A stretch of 64,000 nucleotides of DNA from Duganella aceris. GTDB lineage: Bacteria; Pseudomonadota; Gammaproteobacteria; Burkholderiales; Burkholderiaceae_D. The notes beneath the pieces are model-generated. The model saw only the letters and a list, made by a program, of their open reading frames with translations. It did not search any database and was not told the DNA's origin. The stretch covers positions 62,001 to 126,000 of the forward strand of contig NZ_JAADJT010000013.1 of the NCBI RefSeq assembly GCF_011090165.1, in the 5' to 3' direction. The position numbers and the translations under genes were made by a program. Shown piece after piece: positions 62,210 through 64,000 of this stretch (positions within the stretch are counted from its first letter, which is position 1; the number at the start of each line of letters is the position of its first letter).

Positions 62210-62859
62210 TGCGTACCCGTCGCGGCGGCTTCACGCTGGTCGAACTGCTGGTGGCGATCACCATCCTGGCCTTCATCGCGGTGCTGGGCTGGCGCGGCCT
62301 GGACGGCATCATCCGCTCGCGCGGCGCGCTGACGGCGACCATGGAACAGACCCGCGGCCTGCAGCTGGCGTTCGCGCAGATGCAGAGCGATTGCGAAAAC
62401 CTCGCCACCTCGGCGCTGCTGCGCAACCGCGCCAACATGCAGGTCGAGGACAACCGCATCACGCTGGTGCGCATGGTGCTGGCGGAGAACCAGCCGTCGC
62501 GCCTGCAGGTGGTGGCTTACCGCGTGCGCGAAGGCGTGCTGACGCGGCGCGAGTCGTCGGCGACGCGCGACCTGCTGGAGCTGGACAGCCTGTGGCAGGC
62601 GGCGCTGGCCGACACCGATCCGGCCGTCAGCGTGGCGCTGCAATCGGGGGTGCAGAACATGAGCATGCGCTACTGGATGCCGGGCGCCAGCGCCACCGGC
62701 TCGTCCGGCTGGCGCGACGGCGCCGGCGTCTCGACCTCGACGGTGGTATCGGCCGCGCCCGCCGCGCCCGCCGCCACGCCGACCGGCATGGAGGTGTCGC
62801 TGACCTTGCAGGGGCTGGAAGTGCCGCTGGTGAAATCCTTCCTGCTGGGGGCGATATGA
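62209..62859 (+). CDS. gspJ: Type II secretion minor pseudopilin GspJ
   Basis: 216 residues. Prepilin site GGFTLVELLVAITILAFIAV, then the GspJ pattern LGWRGLDGIIRSRGAL and QLAFAQMQSDCENL. It contains an Ala/Pro-rich insert near residue 180. Overlaps gspI by 1 bp and gspK by 4 bp. Confidence 0.93.
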   Translation: MRTRRGGFTLVELLVAITILAFIAVLGWRGLDGIIRSRGALTATMEQTRGLQLAFAQMQSDCENLATSALLRNRANMQVEDNRITLVRMVLAENQPSRLQVVAYRVREGVLTRRESSATRDLLELDSLWQAALADTDPAVSVALQSGVQNMSMRYWMPGASATGSSGWRDGAGVSTSTVVSAAPAAPAATPTGMEVSLTLQGLEVPLVKSFLLGAI

Positions 62860-63842
62860 TGTCGCCCATGCTGCGGCGCCAACGCGGGGTGGCCGTCATC
62901 ACGGCGCTGCTGCTGACCACCCTGGCGGTGACCATCGTCGCCAGCCTGTTCTGGCAGCAGCAGGTGCAGGTGCGTTCGATGGAGAACCAGCGGCTGCAAC
63001 TGCAGACGCGCTGGATCGTGCGCGGCGCGCTAGACCTGAGCCGTTTGCTGCTGAACCAGGACTTGCTGGATTCGCAGACGGTGACTCGGATCAACGGCGT
63101 CTGGGCCACGCCGCTGGAAGAGACGCGGCTGGACGACTACATCGAACGCGAACGCCAGGAAGGCGAAAATTTCAACGCGACATTGGCGGGCCGGCTGGTG
63201 GACGCCCAGTCGCGCTACAATCTCGCCAATCTGGCCACGGCCAGGGTCGTCGATCCCACCGAGCTGACCGTGTTCGAGCGCTTGCTGGAGAACCTGAAGC
63301 TGGATGCGAGCCTGGCGCGGCCGGTGGCGGAGATGGTGGCGAGCGCGCAGAAGGTGGCGACGCCGCCGACGCCGACGCCGACGCCGACCTCGGCCCCGCA
63401 GTCCGGCGGAGCCGAGCCGATGGACCTGCTGCGGGTGGAGGATCTGCTGGCGGTGAGCGGCGTGACGCCGCAGGTCATCGAGCGGTTACGCGACTATGTC
63501 ATCATCCTGCCGGGAGTGACGCGGGTGAACGTCAACACCGCGTCGGCGGAGCTGATTTCGGCGCTGGTGCCCAACCTATCCCTGTCGGACGCGGCGGCGC
63601 TGGTCAACACCCGCGACCGGGGCGCATACTACCTCGACGAGGCGCGCTTCAAGGATCTGCCGCAGGTGAAGGCGGCGCTGACGCAGAGCGCGGTGACGAT
63701 GACGCAGATCGTGGTGAGGAGTAATTATTTCCTGGCATATAGCCGGGTGAGGCTGGACCGCGCGTCGCTCGATACGCAGTCGCTGCTGTCGCGGCCGGGC
63801 ACGACGCCGACCACCTCGGTGGTCTGGATACGGGAAAACTAG
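62856..63842 (+). CDS. gspK: Type II secretion minor pseudopilin GspK
   Basis: 328 residues. N-terminus RRQRGVAVITALLLTTLAVT, the K-type prepilin that lacks Glu5. Later motifs include DAQSRYNLANL and VNVNTASAELISAL, both typical of GspK. A TPTPTPTS linker sits near residue 170. It caps the pseudopilus tip with GspI and GspJ. Confidence 0.94.
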   Translation: MMSPMLRRQRGVAVITALLLTTLAVTIVASLFWQQQVQVRSMENQRLQLQTRWIVRGALDLSRLLLNQDLLDSQTVTRINGVWATPLEETRLDDYIERERQEGENFNATLAGRLVDAQSRYNLANLATARVVDPTELTVFERLLENLKLDASLARPVAEMVASAQKVATPPTPTPTPTSAPQSGGAEPMDLLRVEDLLAVSGVTPQVIERLRDYVIILPGVTRVNVNTASAELISALVPNLSLSDAAALVNTRDRGAYYLDEARFKDLPQVKAALTQSAVTMTQIVVRSNYFLAYSRVRLDRASLDTQSLLSRPGTTPTTSVVWIREN

Positions 63843-63869
63843 AACAGCGATGAACGAAAGCGAGCTCCA

Positions 63870-64000
63870 TTGACTACATTATTTATCCGCTATCCGGCCA
63901 AGGCCAGCGTCGACAGCGGCGCGGCGCAGACCTGCCCGTTCGCGCTGATCGGCGACGGCGGCAATCTGTTGCAGCAGGGCGCCTCGCCGCTGGGCAACCT
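63870..64000 (+). CDS. gspL: Type II secretion protein GspL, N-terminal part (cut by window end)
   Basis: A TTG start 27 bp after gspK opens a frame that runs to the window end: TLFIRYPAKAS, then QTCPFALIGDGG. Position after gspK and this N-terminal pattern fit GspL, the cytosolic and membrane linker to the GspE ATPase. Only about 43 residues are visible. Confidence 0.75.
   Translation, partial: MTTLFIRYPAKASVDSGAAQTCPFALIGDGGNLLQQGASPLGN

Overview
The window is GC-rich chromosomal DNA, most likely from a betaproteobacterium of the family Oxalobacteraceae (Massilia, Duganella or Janthinobacterium type). This is inferred from gene content and neighbourhoods: petABC-sspA-sspB, gpsA near secB, grxC-rhodanese-gpmA-envC-ctpA-moeB, a Burkholderiales-style tad pilus locus and a type II secretion operon. 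No rRNA or species marker is present, so the genus is not fixed.

Layout. 1-9.7 kb: the end of a sugar transporter with a LacI regulator, the fused cobalamin enzyme IcmF, a fused indolepyruvate ferredoxin oxidoreductase and a LysR regulator. 9.8-12.1 kb: an HD-GYP protein and a GGDEF protein, tail to tail, so candidate cyclic-di-GMP breakdown and synthesis genes lie side by side. 12.5-22.7 kb: a tad/Flp pilus operon (flp, tadV, an AAA ATPase, cpaB, secretin, lipoprotein, tadZ, tadA, tadB, tadC, LytR_C lipoprotein). 22.8-30.6 kb: accessory secreted proteins and hydrolases, including small Cys-rich secreted peptides. 30.7-31.2 kb: a two-gene module in which a 77-residue protein looks like a free-standing colicin E3 rRNase domain, followed by a probable antitoxin.

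31.46-43.87 kb is an integrated mobile element of about 12.4 kb in the 3' end of a tRNA-Thr(TGT) gene. A 17-bp direct repeat bounds it. It carries a tyrosine integrase, an excisionase-like protein, an RP4/IncP-type mobilization region (TraM-, TraL- and TraK-like genes, oriT with a CATCCTG/C nick motif, TraJ- and TraI-like genes), a PIN-type toxin-antitoxin pair and two AT-richer cargo genes. It has no mating-pair genes, so it is an integrative mobilizable element. The cargo is the most interesting part: a zinc-hook ATPase whose tail has RloC/PrrC (HEPN) nuclease-like residues, a protein with an unrecognised N-terminal half fused to a nucleoside-phosphorylase-type domain, and a degenerate tRNA-like sequence just upstream of that gene. 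An anti-phage role is inferred.

43.9-64 kb is core chromosome: sspB, sspA, the cytochrome bc1 operon, mscL, an HtrA protease, gpsA, secB, grxC, gpmA, envC, ctpA, a MoeB/ThiF protein, an amidohydrolase and gspG-H-I-J-K-L, with gspL cut by the window end. Long perfect palindromes fill two gaps between convergent gene pairs and share the same core. A shorter palindrome lies behind icmF.
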